NCBI GenBank assembly: GCA_964446285.1
Contig: CAYUNT010000147.1
Span: 1 to 11,520, forward strand
DNA length: 11,520 nt
Source of the DNA: CAYUNT01 sp964446285
Lineage (GTDB): Bacteria > Sumerlaeota > Sumerlaeia > SLMS01 > CAYUNT01
Direction: 5' to 3'
This document shows positions 1 through 5,969 of the stretch, piece after piece. The position numbers and the translations under genes were made by a program. The first letter of the stretch is position 1. Each line of letters starts with the position of its first letter. The notes beneath the pieces are model-generated. The model was not told where the DNA came from, searched no databases, and saw only the letters and a list, made by a program, of their open reading frames with translations.

Positions 1-163
1 GGCCTTGTGCACAGGCTCACGAGTTGCTGAACTGCAAAGCCCCATGCATCCCCTTCAAAACCCGTGAGAAGCATTTACGGAATTGTCCTGCCAGGCAATT
101 GGAGAGGCGCACATTGCGCTTGAGTGGATCGGCGGGGGGGCGCATACACGCCAATGGTTGCGC

Positions 164-178
164 GAGGCGTCCGCCTTG
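164..178 (+). repeat. Retron a1 arm (inverted repeat with 300-314)
   Basis: GAGGCGTCCGCCTTG at 164-178 is the exact reverse complement of CAAGGCGGACGCCTC at 300-314. A 15-base perfect match is far beyond chance for two sites this close. The next base, G179, is the candidate 2'-5' branching guanosine, as in other retrons where the branch G immediately follows a1. Confidence 0.8.
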
Positions 179-245
179 GAGATCTCCGCAAGGAGGTCGT
201 CCGGGGTTACCCCGGGCTGGTATTCTGCCCGTCATTGCACGATCT

Positions 246-285
246 GCGATTTCCTCTAATTCGCGTTGGAATGAGAGGAGATCGC
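246..285 (+). other. msd-type long hairpin inside the retron ncRNA
   Basis: Arms 246-262 and 269-285 pair at 17 positions with one G-T wobble (251/280) and one A-G mismatch (258/273) around the loop GCGTTG (263-268). This is the longest stem in the ncRNA and lies where the msd hairpin sits in known retrons. The cDNA copy would form the mirror DNA hairpin. Confidence 0.75.
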
Positions 286-299
286 GAACGCGAGCGTTG

Positions 300-314
300 C
301 AAGGCGGACGCCTC
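300..314 (+). repeat. Retron a2 arm (inverted repeat with 164-178)
   Basis: Exact reverse complement of the a1 arm. In retrons the a1/a2 duplex places the branching G next to the 3' end of the msd template, so reverse transcription would start just 5' of this arm, near position 299. Confidence 0.8.
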
Positions 315-414
315 CGCTAATTTCTTTCTGTTTTCTTTCCGTCGCGCGCTTTATCCCGAACCGGGTCATCCCCATCGCCGCCAAATTCCCTAGCTTTCTT
401 TCTCTAGCGCCGCC

Positions 415-1662
415 ATGTCTCCAATTGCCGTCGTCTTTATTGCGCTTTTTGTTATCGTGGCGGCGATTGTGATCGTGGCCCGCGCGTTGCAGGGAAAGGT
501 TTCGCCAAGACCAGGGAGCGGCGCGTTTCCTCAAGACCCGGCGGCCCGGAGCGCAGTGGAGGCCAGGCGCGCGGAAGCCAATGCGCGCTTTAGGGCATCG
601 CTCGCCACCATGCCCATTCACCCCATACGGCGCCTGGTAACGCGTCCGGGCGAGTGCCAATGGGATCGCCTTCAAGCCGCCCAGCCGCCCCGCCCGAGCC
701 GTCTTGAACAATATGGCCTTCCCGCGCTCTTCACGCCCGATGATGTAGTGGCCTTTCTTGGGCTGGCCAGTTACAAGCAACTTGTGCATTTGTGCGATCT
801 GCAAGGCCATGTGATTGAAAACCACAAGGCATCGAACTACCGCGTTCGCCAGATTCCCAAGAGCGACGGCTCCATGCGCGAACTGCATATTCCCAAACCG
901 CGCCTCAAGGAAGTTCAGCGGCGCATCCTGCGCGAAATCCTCGACCGCATTCCGCCGCACGCCGCCGCCACGGCATTCCGGCGCGGAGGCGATGCCGCGG
1001 TGAACGCCCGCCCGCATGTGGGACGCGCCGTGGTGCTATGCTACGATTTGCGCAACTTTTTCCCTTCGATCCGCCGCCGACGCGTGGATGCGTTTTTCCA
1101 ATGGCTCGGATACAATCCCAAGGTGGCGCGCATCCTTTCGCTGCTTTGCACGGTGCGCGGGTCGTTCGGCTATCGCGCGCTGCCGCAAGGCGCGCCCACC
1201 TCGCCCGCCATTGCCAACGCCCTATGCCACCGGCTCGATTGCCGCCTGGCGGGGCTGGCGCGGCGGTTTGAGGCGCAATACACGCGATACGCGGACGACA
1301 TCACGTTTTCCGGCGACGCGATATTCAAACGCGGCCTGTCGCGATTTGTGCCGCTGGCGGAAACCATAATCCATGGCGAAGAATTCCACCTGCATCGGGG
1401 CAAGCGGCGGTTCATGCGCAGCGGGCGCACGCAGCGCGTGACGGGACTAATCGTGAACCAGAAGGTTTCGCTCGGGCGCGAGGAATTCGACCTTATCAAG
1501 GCGATCCTGCACAACGCGCGCAAGGCGGGATCGCTCGAAAGTCAGAACCTCGAAAAACACCCGAATTTCCGCGCGCATCTGATCGGACGCATTGGCTGGA
1601 TCGGACGGTTTCATCCGGAACGCGCCGCGCGCCTTCGCGCCCAGCTCGATCAACTGGCATAG
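415..1662 (+). CDS. Retron reverse transcriptase with N-terminal transmembrane helix
   Basis: This enzyme would copy the msd part of the adjacent ncRNA into msDNA. The 415-aa protein opens with a hydrophobic helix (about residues 4-23), then a Pro/Arg/Ala-rich linker to about residue 95, then the RT core. Core landmarks are NARPH at 197-201 (the retron NAxxH motif), the first catalytic Asp at 211 in YDLRNFFPSI, LPQGAPTSP from 256, YADD at 292-295 with the catalytic Asp pair, and VTG at 342-344 followed by the RNA-recognition C-terminal region. NAxxH plus VTG separates retron RTs from group II intron and DGR RTs. No Shine-Dalgarno precedes the ATG at 415. I keep this start because the first 25 residues read as a real membrane anchor; ATG 610 is an alternative that would remove it. 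Many retron RTs are about 300-350 aa, so roughly 100 N-terminal residues are extra. They could anchor the complex or act as part of an effector (inference). Confidence 0.93.
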   Translation: MSPIAVVFIALFVIVAAIVIVARALQGKVSPRPGSGAFPQDPAARSAVEARRAEANARFRASLATMPIHPIRRLVTRPGECQWDRLQAAQPPRPSRLEQYGLPALFTPDDVVAFLGLASYKQLVHLCDLQGHVIENHKASNYRVRQIPKSDGSMRELHIPKPRLKEVQRRILREILDRIPPHAAATAFRRGGDAAVNARPHVGRAVVLCYDLRNFFPSIRRRRVDAFFQWLGYNPKVARILSLLCTVRGSFGYRALPQGAPTSPAIANALCHRLDCRLAGLARRFEAQYTRYADDITFSGDAIFKRGLSRFVPLAETIIHGEEFHLHRGKRRFMRSGRTQRVTGLIVNQKVSLGREEFDLIKAILHNARKAGSLESQNLEKHPNFRAHLIGRIGWIGRFHPERAARLRAQLDQLA

Positions 1663-1671
1663 TTTTTGAGA

Positions 1672-1754
1672 GCCAAGCGATCCGCGGAATAAGGGCGGGC
1701 GGAGCGTTTCCCGGTTGCGATGAAGCGGCGCTCCAGGCAAGGCTTGCGCTTGGC
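1672..1754 (+). other. Nested inverted repeats between the RT and mntA
   Basis: An 8-bp perfect inverted repeat (1672-1679 with 1747-1754, GCCAAGCG/CGCTTGGC) encloses a 6-bp one (1701-1706 with 1729-1734). The structure ends 7 bases before the mntA ribosome binding site. It could be a folded mRNA segment affecting the toxin-antitoxin pair, or chance pairing in GC-rich DNA. Confidence 0.3.
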
Positions 1755-1761
1755 CGATTGG

Positions 1762-1769
1762 AAAGGAGG
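1762..1769 (+). promoter_or_regulatory. Shine-Dalgarno of mntA; decides its start
   Basis: AAAGGAGG is a near-consensus ribosome binding site. It lies only 2 bases from GTG 1772 but 11 bases from ATG 1781, so ATG 1781 is the better start. Confidence 0.7.
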
Positions 1770-1780
1770 CCGTGCCCACA

Positions 1781-2179
1781 ATGAATCCTCAATCCAGCCC
1801 GGAACCGCAGACTCTCAAAGATGCGGAATCGTGCGGCGCTCTTCCGTCCGGCGCGGATGGCCAGCCGAGTGTGAGTCCCAGGCCGCGCGTGGATTTCGAC
1901 CGCGTGAAAATCGCCGAGTTCTGCCGCAAATGGAACGTTCGCGAACTGGCGCTCTTTGGCTCAGTCTTGCGCGACGATTTCCGCCCCGACAGCGATGTGG
2001 ATGTTCTGATCGAGTTCGAACCCGATGCCCCGTGGAGTTATTGGGAATGGCCGGAACTGATGGGCGAACTCGAGGCGATTTTCCATCGCAAGGTGGACCT
2101 GATCCCCAAAGGCGGTTTGCGGAATCCTTTTCGGCGAAAAGAAATCCTCACGACCAGGCAAGTGCTTTATGCGGCGTGA
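1781..2179 (+). CDS. mntA: MntA-like nucleotidyltransferase antitoxin (MNT domain)
   Basis: The 132-aa protein has a poorly conserved N-terminal stretch (about 30 residues, Pro/Ser/Gly-rich) and then a minimal nucleotidyltransferase domain. Motif GSVLRDDFRPDSDVDVLIEF contains the Gly-Ser nucleotide-binding pair and the metal-binding DxD; the third acidic residue is probably the Asp of KVDLIP. Known of the family: MntA antitoxins transfer AMP to a tyrosine of the HEPN RNase HepT and so silence it. The next gene is such a HEPN protein, overlapping by 11 bases, the normal co-translated arrangement. The gene lies 118 bases behind the retron RT on the same strand, so co-transcription with the retron is possible. 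The start is set by AAAGGAGG at 1762-1769. One departure: the Arg-Gly that usually follows the GS motif is Arg-Asp here. Confidence 0.85.
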   Translation: MNPQSSPEPQTLKDAESCGALPSGADGQPSVSPRPRVDFDRVKIAEFCRKWNVRELALFGSVLRDDFRPDSDVDVLIEFEPDAPWSYWEWPELMGELEAIFHRKVDLIPKGGLRNPFRRKEILTTRQVLYAA

Positions 2180-2528
2180 AGCAGCAAATTCAGCGTATTT
2201 GATGGACATGCTTCTGGCGGCTCGCGGCGTAGTGCGAGCGACGCAGGGAATGCAATTCGATGACTTCCTTGCCAGCGAGGACCATCGCCATTCCATAGAA
2301 AGAAAGATAGAAATACTCGGAGAAGCGGCCAGGCGAATAACAACTTCCTTCAGGGAGGCGCATCCGGAAATTCCCTGGGCGGCGATCATTTCGCAACGCA
2401 ATGTTCTTGCCCATGAATATGATGACATTGACCAGCATTTGATATGGCTGGTTGCCACAAAGCATATTCCACAGCTTATTGCAAATCTTGAAGCCCTTAT
2501 CCAACCTTTGCCAGGCAGTGCAGAGTAG
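2169..2528 (+). CDS. hepT: HepT-like HEPN ribonuclease toxin (DUF86 family)
   Basis: The 119-aa, largely helical protein has RNVLAHEY near residue 77, the RX4HXY motif of HEPN RNases. Arg and His form the RNase site, and the Tyr is the residue AMPylated by MntA in characterised pairs. It also has the usual IERKIEILGEA helix and the segment PEIPWAAIISQRN that precedes the motif in DUF86 proteins. Known role: it cleaves tRNA or other RNA when released from its antitoxin, stopping growth during stress or phage attack. It overlaps mntA by 11 bases, so the pair is probably translationally coupled. Local GC is clearly lower than in hisD, which fits acquisition by transfer. Whether it also serves as the retron effector is open. 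Confidence 0.88.
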   Translation: MRREAANSAYLMDMLLAARGVVRATQGMQFDDFLASEDHRHSIERKIEILGEAARRITTSFREAHPEIPWAAIISQRNVLAHEYDDIDQHLIWLVATKHIPQLIANLEALIQPLPGSAE

Positions 2529-2594
2529 CGTCTTTTCCTTCAATTTGTGCTCTATCGCATCAGTGCATGGATTTTTCCTAAAAGGTTGTCCGTT

Positions 2595-3971
2595 ATGCGC
2601 TCCAAATTCATTCTGCCCGTATTCACATATCCGCGCGAGCGCGCGAAGATCGAACGCCTGTTTGCCTCGGCGCACGAGGCGTCGCCGCGTGTGCTTGATG
2701 CGGTGCGAGAAATCATCGAACAGGTTCAGCGCCGGGGCGATGCGGCGTTGTGCGAACTCACGCGCAAGTTCGACGGCGTGGCGCTGACTCCGGCCACGTT
2801 GCGCCTTGCGCCCGAACGTCTGGCCGAGGCTTGGGACCGCCTCCCTGCCGATTTGCGCCGCGCAATGCGTCTGGCGCGGCGTCGCATTCGTGTGTTTCAC
2901 CAGCGCCAGCGCCGATTGTCGTGGCGGCTGGATGATCCGCTCGGGTTGCGCATGACGCAGCGATGGCGTCCGCTCGGGCGCGTGGGGGTTTATGTGCCGG
3001 GCGGGCTGGCCGCGTATCCTTCAACGGTCCTTATGAACGTCATTCCGGCGCAGGTGGCGGGCGTGCCGGAGATCGCCGCCGTCACGCCGCCCGCGCGCGA
3101 GGGGATTTACAACGATGCGACCTTGGGCGCGCTGCATTTGTGCGGCGTGCGCGAGGTCTATCAGGTGGGTGGGGCGCAGGCCGTCGCGGCGCTGGCGCTC
3201 GGCACCCGCACGATCCCGCGTGTGGACAAGGTCGTCGGGCCGGGCAACGCTTACGTGGCCGCCGCCAAGCGCCTTCTCTATGGCATCATCGACATCGACT
3301 CGATTGCGGGGCCGAGCGAGGTGCTCATCATCGCGGACGAAACCGCCCCGGCGGCGTGGATTGCCGCGGATTTGCTGGCGCAGGCCGAACACAGCGAGGA
3401 CGCGCAGTCGCTCGCCGTCCTGATTGGCAAGGCCGGGTCGCCCGAAGGCGTGGCCGCCCTCCAGGCTGAGGTCGAGCGAGCCGTATCGCGTTCGCCGCGC
3501 GCCGCCATTTTGCGCCGTTCGCTGAGGGAGCGAGGGGCGATCATCCCCGTGGCGGATCATAATGCGGCGGTTGAGGTGGCGCGGTTGAAAGCGCCGGAAC
3601 ACCTTGAAATCGCCACGCGCCATGCAGGGATTCTCGCCAATAAAATCCCGTGCGCCGGTTCGATTTTCCTTGGGCTTCACACGCCCGAACCGCTGGGCGA
3701 TTACATTGCGGGTCCGAACCATGTGCTGCCGACAGGCGGAACGGCGCGATTTGCCTCGGCGCTTTCGGTGGACGATTTCATGCGGATGACGCAAATCATC
3801 GAGTCGTCGGCGCGCGGCCTGCGCAAATTGGGCGGCGCGGCCATCACGCTCGCCGAAGCCGAAGGCCTCCAGGCCCATGCCGAATCCATCCGCGTGCGGC
3901 TTGTCAAAGAAACGCCTGCGAAAACGGCTGCGAAAAGGCGTCCGCAAGCGAGCGCGAAACGGCGCAAATAG
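2595..3971 (+). CDS. hisD: Histidinol dehydrogenase
   Basis: Catalyses the last two steps of histidine synthesis, NAD-dependent oxidation of L-histidinol to L-histidine via histidinal, in the cytoplasm with one zinc per site. The 458-aa protein is slightly longer than the usual 430. Family landmarks: GRVGVYVPGG, VGGAQAVAALA, DKVVGPGN and SIAGPSEVLI. By alignment with the E. coli enzyme the zinc ligands would be Gln263, His266, Asp369 and His428, and the catalytic pair Glu335-His336 in APEHLEIA. All are present. I chose ATG 2595 because AAAAGG (2580-2585) lies 9 bases before it; the GTG at 2547 would add 16 unsupported residues. The last 20 or so residues are a Lys/Arg/Ala-rich tail absent from most homologues. 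No other his gene is in the window, so it stands alone between the defence segment and the suf operon. Confidence 0.97.
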   Translation: MRSKFILPVFTYPRERAKIERLFASAHEASPRVLDAVREIIEQVQRRGDAALCELTRKFDGVALTPATLRLAPERLAEAWDRLPADLRRAMRLARRRIRVFHQRQRRLSWRLDDPLGLRMTQRWRPLGRVGVYVPGGLAAYPSTVLMNVIPAQVAGVPEIAAVTPPAREGIYNDATLGALHLCGVREVYQVGGAQAVAALALGTRTIPRVDKVVGPGNAYVAAAKRLLYGIIDIDSIAGPSEVLIIADETAPAAWIAADLLAQAEHSEDAQSLAVLIGKAGSPEGVAALQAEVERAVSRSPRAAILRRSLRERGAIIPVADHNAAVEVARLKAPEHLEIATRHAGILANKIPCAGSIFLGLHTPEPLGDYIAGPNHVLPTGGTARFASALSVDDFMRMTQIIESSARGLRKLGGAAITLAEAEGLQAHAESIRVRLVKETPAKTAAKRRPQASAKRRK

Positions 3972-4044
3972 AGAAATCCGCAAAAAAATGCCCAACTGAT
4001 TTTTTGACAATACGTGCCATTATTGGCAATTGTTGCATTCGCCT

Positions 4045-4146
4045 CATAGGTCCCATAGGTCCTATAAGTCCCATATCACCAAGCCGATCGCTTGCGGCCG
4101 TGACGCGGAAATGGGACCTATGGGACGAATGGGACCAATGGGACAT
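4045..4146. repeat. Inverted array of 9-mer ATGGGACNN repeats
   Basis: Positions 4111-4146 are exactly four tandem 9-mers: ATGGGACCT, ATGGGACGA, ATGGGACCA, ATGGGACAT. Positions 4045-4074 carry the same unit three times on the opposite strand (slightly diverged), with a 36-base spacer. The two halves can pair as a long imperfect hairpin downstream of hisD. Similar 9-mer strings recur between genes of some uncultured bacterial lineages (recollection, not checked); translated they give meaningless WDxWDx or GPMGPM runs. Confidence 0.85.
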
Positions 4147-4212
4147 TTGCCAACGAGGAAACACAACGGCCGGGCGGATAAAAATAGATTAAGCCTTCAG
4201 GATAAACTATAA

Positions 4213-4234
4213 AATGCACATTTGTATATGCATT
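4213..4234. repeat. AT-rich small inverted repeat
   Basis: AATGCA (4213-4218) and TGCATT (4229-4234) are perfect inverted arms around a 10-base AT-rich loop. It could be a DNA-binding site or weak hairpin. It is short enough to be chance in AT-rich DNA. Confidence 0.3.
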
Positions 4235-4372
4235 ATGCCAATCCACTATCGAGCATTCGGTGAATAAGACCGCGCGAATTGTTTGTAACTTGTTTTGTAT
4301 CAATTGTGTGCGTGGCGTGGCGTTTGTGCGAATAAATTCATTTAAATTTATCGTATATTTCAGTTTTTTGCG

Positions 4373-4385
4373 TTGACTCCGTCAA
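4373..4385. promoter_or_regulatory. Palindrome TTGAC-N3-GTCAA over the -35 box: candidate Rrf2 operator
   Basis: A perfect 5-bp dyad with a 3-base centre coincides with the presumed -35 hexamer. A dimeric regulator bound here would block RNA polymerase. The first gene downstream encodes an Rrf2/IscR-type regulator, and autoregulation is common in that family. The link is inference. Confidence 0.4.
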
Positions 4386-4401
4386 TAAATCCAGGCAAAA
4401 T
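4373..4401 (+). promoter_or_regulatory. Candidate sigma-70 promoter of the suf operon
   Basis: TTGACT (4373-4378, five of six to consensus) is separated by 17 bases from CAAAAT (4396-4401, four of six). It lies in an AT-rich stretch upstream of the Rrf2 gene. Transcription would start near 4408 and leave a leader of about 145 bases before ATG 4555. Confidence 0.5.
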
Positions 4402-4424
4402 AATTATCAAGAAGGGCGGGGAAT

Positions 4425-4456
4425 GAGAAAATACATCCTCCGCGGATGTTTTTCTC
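4425..4456 (+). promoter_or_regulatory. Strong hairpin in the suf leader
   Basis: GAGAAAA (4425-4431) pairs with TTTTCTC (4450-4456), and ACATCC (4433-4438) with GGATGT (4444-4449). This gives 13 pairs with one bulged T (4432) and loop TCCGC. It would form about 15 bases after the predicted transcription start. The T-run on the descending arm makes it resemble an attenuator, but no long U-tract follows the stem, so RNA stabilisation is equally likely. Confidence 0.55.
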
Positions 4457-4554
4457 TTCCCATTTCGAGCCGGTTGGATGCAAAGGCCGATTTCCCGGAC
4501 AAATTCGCGGGCGCTCGATACTCTCTCCCCCCCAATGGGCAGGCAGGTTCGATC

Positions 4555-5076
4555 ATGAAGGTCACGGCACAGGAAGAATTCGGATTGCGATGTCTTCTGC
4601 AAATGGCGCGCGCCTGGCAAAAAGACCAGCCCGTCTCGGCGCAGGAGATCGGCGAGGCGGAGGGCATTTCGGTGCAAATCGCCGGGAAAATCCTGCTCGT
4701 TCTCAAGGCGAATGGGCTGGCGTCGGCCGTGCGCGGGCGAAAGGGCGGCTATCAACTCAGCCGCGATCCGCGCGCGATCACGCTCGATGAGGTCCTGACG
4801 ATCCTCGGCGGGCGCTTATTCGATTCGGAGTATTGCTCGACGCACTCGGGGCAGGGCGAGGGGGAGGATTGCGTTCATGCGGGATCGTGCACACTGCGCC
4901 CGATCTGGGGTTCGATCGAGCTCATGGTCAGTTCCGTGCTGAGGCAGGTGAGCCTGGCGGACCTGCTCGATGAAGAGCAGCGGCTGCGCGCGTCGCTGTC
5001 GCGTTCGGCCATCGAGGCGCTTGCGGGCAGGCCGGGGCCAATTCCCGCCCGCGCGGGCCACCTGGTAAAAGAATAA
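4555..5076 (+). CDS. Rrf2-family (IscR/SufR-like) Fe-S responsive transcriptional regulator
   Basis: The 173-aa protein starts MKVTAQEEFGLRCLLQMA, the typical Rrf2 first helix. A winged helix-turn-helix follows (about 28-65, with AQEIGEAEGISVQIAGKIL then the wing RGRKGGYQLSR). Three cysteines lie in the effector region at 94, 106 and 112 (spacing CX11CX5C). E. coli IscR uses three Cys in the same region to bind a [2Fe-2S] cluster, so cluster sensing is likely here, though the first spacing is longer. It would report cellular Fe-S status and control this operon, possibly through the palindrome at 4373-4385. I chose ATG 4555, which has only a weak AGG upstream. ATG 4423 would add 44 residues with no family support and sits inside the leader hairpin. 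The sufC start is 41 bases downstream. Confidence 0.92.
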   Translation: MKVTAQEEFGLRCLLQMARAWQKDQPVSAQEIGEAEGISVQIAGKILLVLKANGLASAVRGRKGGYQLSRDPRAITLDEVLTILGGRLFDSEYCSTHSGQGEGEDCVHAGSCTLRPIWGSIELMVSSVLRQVSLADLLDEEQRLRASLSRSAIEALAGRPGPIPARAGHLVKE

Positions 5077-5101
5077 CGCCCAGGGCAATGGCAATGTTTA
5101 C

Positions 5102-5110
5102 GGAGAGGAA
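5102..5110 (+). promoter_or_regulatory. Shine-Dalgarno of sufC; decides its start
   Basis: GGAGAGGAA lies 7 bases before ATG 5118, so that ATG is preferred over the in-frame ATG at 5088. Confidence 0.7.
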
Positions 5111-5117
5111 TTTAAAC

Positions 5118-5915
5118 ATGGGAACCAGCAAAGTGATATTCGCATTCGAGGATTTGCACGTGTCCGTCGAGGGCAAGGAAATCCTGAAGGGCGTAACGCT
5201 CGAAATCCGTGAGGGGGAAAAGCACGCGCTGATGGGGCCGAACGGTTCGGGCAAGTCGAGCCTGGCCTATGCGCTGATGGGGCATCCGAATTACCAGATC
5301 ACGCAGGGGCGCGTGTTTTTGCGCGGCGAGGAAATCACGAACCTGCCGCCCGAAGAGCGTTCGCGCCGCGGATTGTTCCTCGCGATGCAATACCCAAATG
5401 CGATTCCGGGCGTTTCGGTGGCGAATTTCCTGCGGGCGGCGATGCAGGCGCGGCTTCCGGAAGGTGAAAAACTCGACGGATTTCGCAAACTGCTCAAGGA
5501 AAAGTGCGCCATGTTGAATGTCGATCCGGCGTTCATGGCGCGTTACGTGAACGAGGGATTTTCTGGCGGCGAGAAAAAGCGCGTGGAAATCCTCCAGATG
5601 GCGATGTTGCGTCCGTCTGTGGCGATTCTCGACGAAACGGATTCGGGCCTCGACATTGACGCGCTGCGTATTGTGTCGGGCGGCGTGAACGCCGTGGCGG
5701 CCGAGATGAACATGGGCGTGCTCGTCATCACGCACTACACGCGCATCCTTAACTATATCAAACCCGACTTCGTTCATGTGCTGGTGAAGGGGCAAATCGT
5801 GCGTTCGAGCGGCCCGGAACTGGCAAGCGAACTCGAAGAAAAGGGATATGAAATTGTGGGAGTGAAGGAGCTGGCGGCTGCGGCGTCGGCGCCGGCTACC
5901 CCGGTTGGGGAATAA
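5118..5915 (+). CDS. sufC: Fe-S cluster assembly ATPase SufC
   Basis: ABC-type ATPase of the SufBCD scaffold. It is cytoplasmic, and its ATP-driven dimerisation opens the SufB-SufD interface for cluster building. The 265-aa protein has Walker A GPNGSGKSS (40-48), signature FSGGEKKR (148-155), Walker B with Asp172-Glu173 in LDETDSGLD, and switch His206 in ITHYTR. The string LDETDSGLDIDAL is characteristic of SufC rather than transport ATPases. No membrane partner is nearby; sufB follows. The stop codon lies in the loop of a hairpin (5901-5931). Confidence 0.98.
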   Translation: MGTSKVIFAFEDLHVSVEGKEILKGVTLEIREGEKHALMGPNGSGKSSLAYALMGHPNYQITQGRVFLRGEEITNLPPEERSRRGLFLAMQYPNAIPGVSVANFLRAAMQARLPEGEKLDGFRKLLKEKCAMLNVDPAFMARYVNEGFSGGEKKRVEILQMAMLRPSVAILDETDSGLDIDALRIVSGGVNAVAAEMNMGVLVITHYTRILNYIKPDFVHVLVKGQIVRSSGPELASELEEKGYEIVGVKELAAAASAPATPVGE

Positions 5916-5931
5916 GGCATCCCCCATCCGG
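5901..5931 (+). other. Hairpin spanning the sufC stop codon
   Basis: CCGGTTGGGG (5901-5910) pairs with 5922-5931 through nine GC-rich or AT pairs and one T-T mismatch, loop 5911-5921. TTTT at 5939-5942 follows a few bases later. It resembles a weak intrinsic terminator or an mRNA-stabilising 3' end inside the operon, which could alter the SufC to SufB ratio. Confidence 0.5.
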
Positions 5932-5969
5932 TCCGCTCTTTTCCGACGCGATGATTGGGAGGCAAACGA

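Larger units (their letters stand above)
164..314 (+). ncRNA. Predicted retron ncRNA (msr-msd) upstream of the retron RT
   Basis: Seen in sequence: positions 164-178 and 300-314 are perfect 15-bp reverse complements enclosing 121 bases. Inside, in order, lie a guanosine directly after the first arm (G179), a 7-bp stem with GCAA loop (181-198), a second stem of 8 pairs with TTA loop (199-217, core 201-215), a 28-base single-stranded stretch (218-245), a hairpin with 17-position arms (246-262 / 269-285), and a short tail to 299. Known of the family: retron ncRNAs have a1/a2 arms closing the structure, a branching G just after a1, one to three short msr stem-loops, then a long msd hairpin that the adjacent RT copies into msDNA. 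Length (151 nt) and position (100 bases before the RT start, same strand) fit. Inference: copying would start opposite about position 299 and end somewhere in 218-245. The 5' end and promoter, somewhere in 1-163, were not identified; a small hairpin at 81-100 lies there. Confidence 0.82.
3972..4554. other. Noncoding region between hisD and the suf operon
   Basis: About 580 bases without a convincing gene. It holds the inverted 9-mer array (4045-4146), an AT-rich stretch with a small hairpin (about 4195-4400), a candidate promoter and palindrome (4373-4401), and a strong leader hairpin (4425-4456). No clear intrinsic terminator follows hisD; TGCCA/TGGCA (4015-4028) is a weak 5-bp stem. Confidence 0.7.

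Noticed and set aside
24..320. 98-codon plus-strand frame upstream of the RT
   Set aside because: It overlaps the structured retron ncRNA, has biased Arg/Gly/Pro composition and shows no recognisable motif.
256..1017. 253-codon minus-strand frame over the retron ncRNA and RT start
   Set aside because: Shadow of the RT gene in GC-rich DNA; no domain or ribosome binding site, and the ncRNA structure explains 164-314 better.
1720..2202. 160-codon plus-strand frame overlapping mntA
   Set aside because: It is the out-of-frame reading of mntA; the mntA frame has the MNT motif and a strong ribosome binding site.
4004..4032. TTGACA as a promoter -35 box after hisD
   Set aside because: No acceptable -10 hexamer at 16-18 bases (CAATTG at 17) and no gene close downstream.
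4423..4554. N-terminal extension of the Rrf2 regulator from ATG 4423
   Set aside because: The 44 extra residues have no counterpart in the family and the ATG lies at the base of the leader hairpin. MKVTAQEEFGLR at 4555 is the normal family start.
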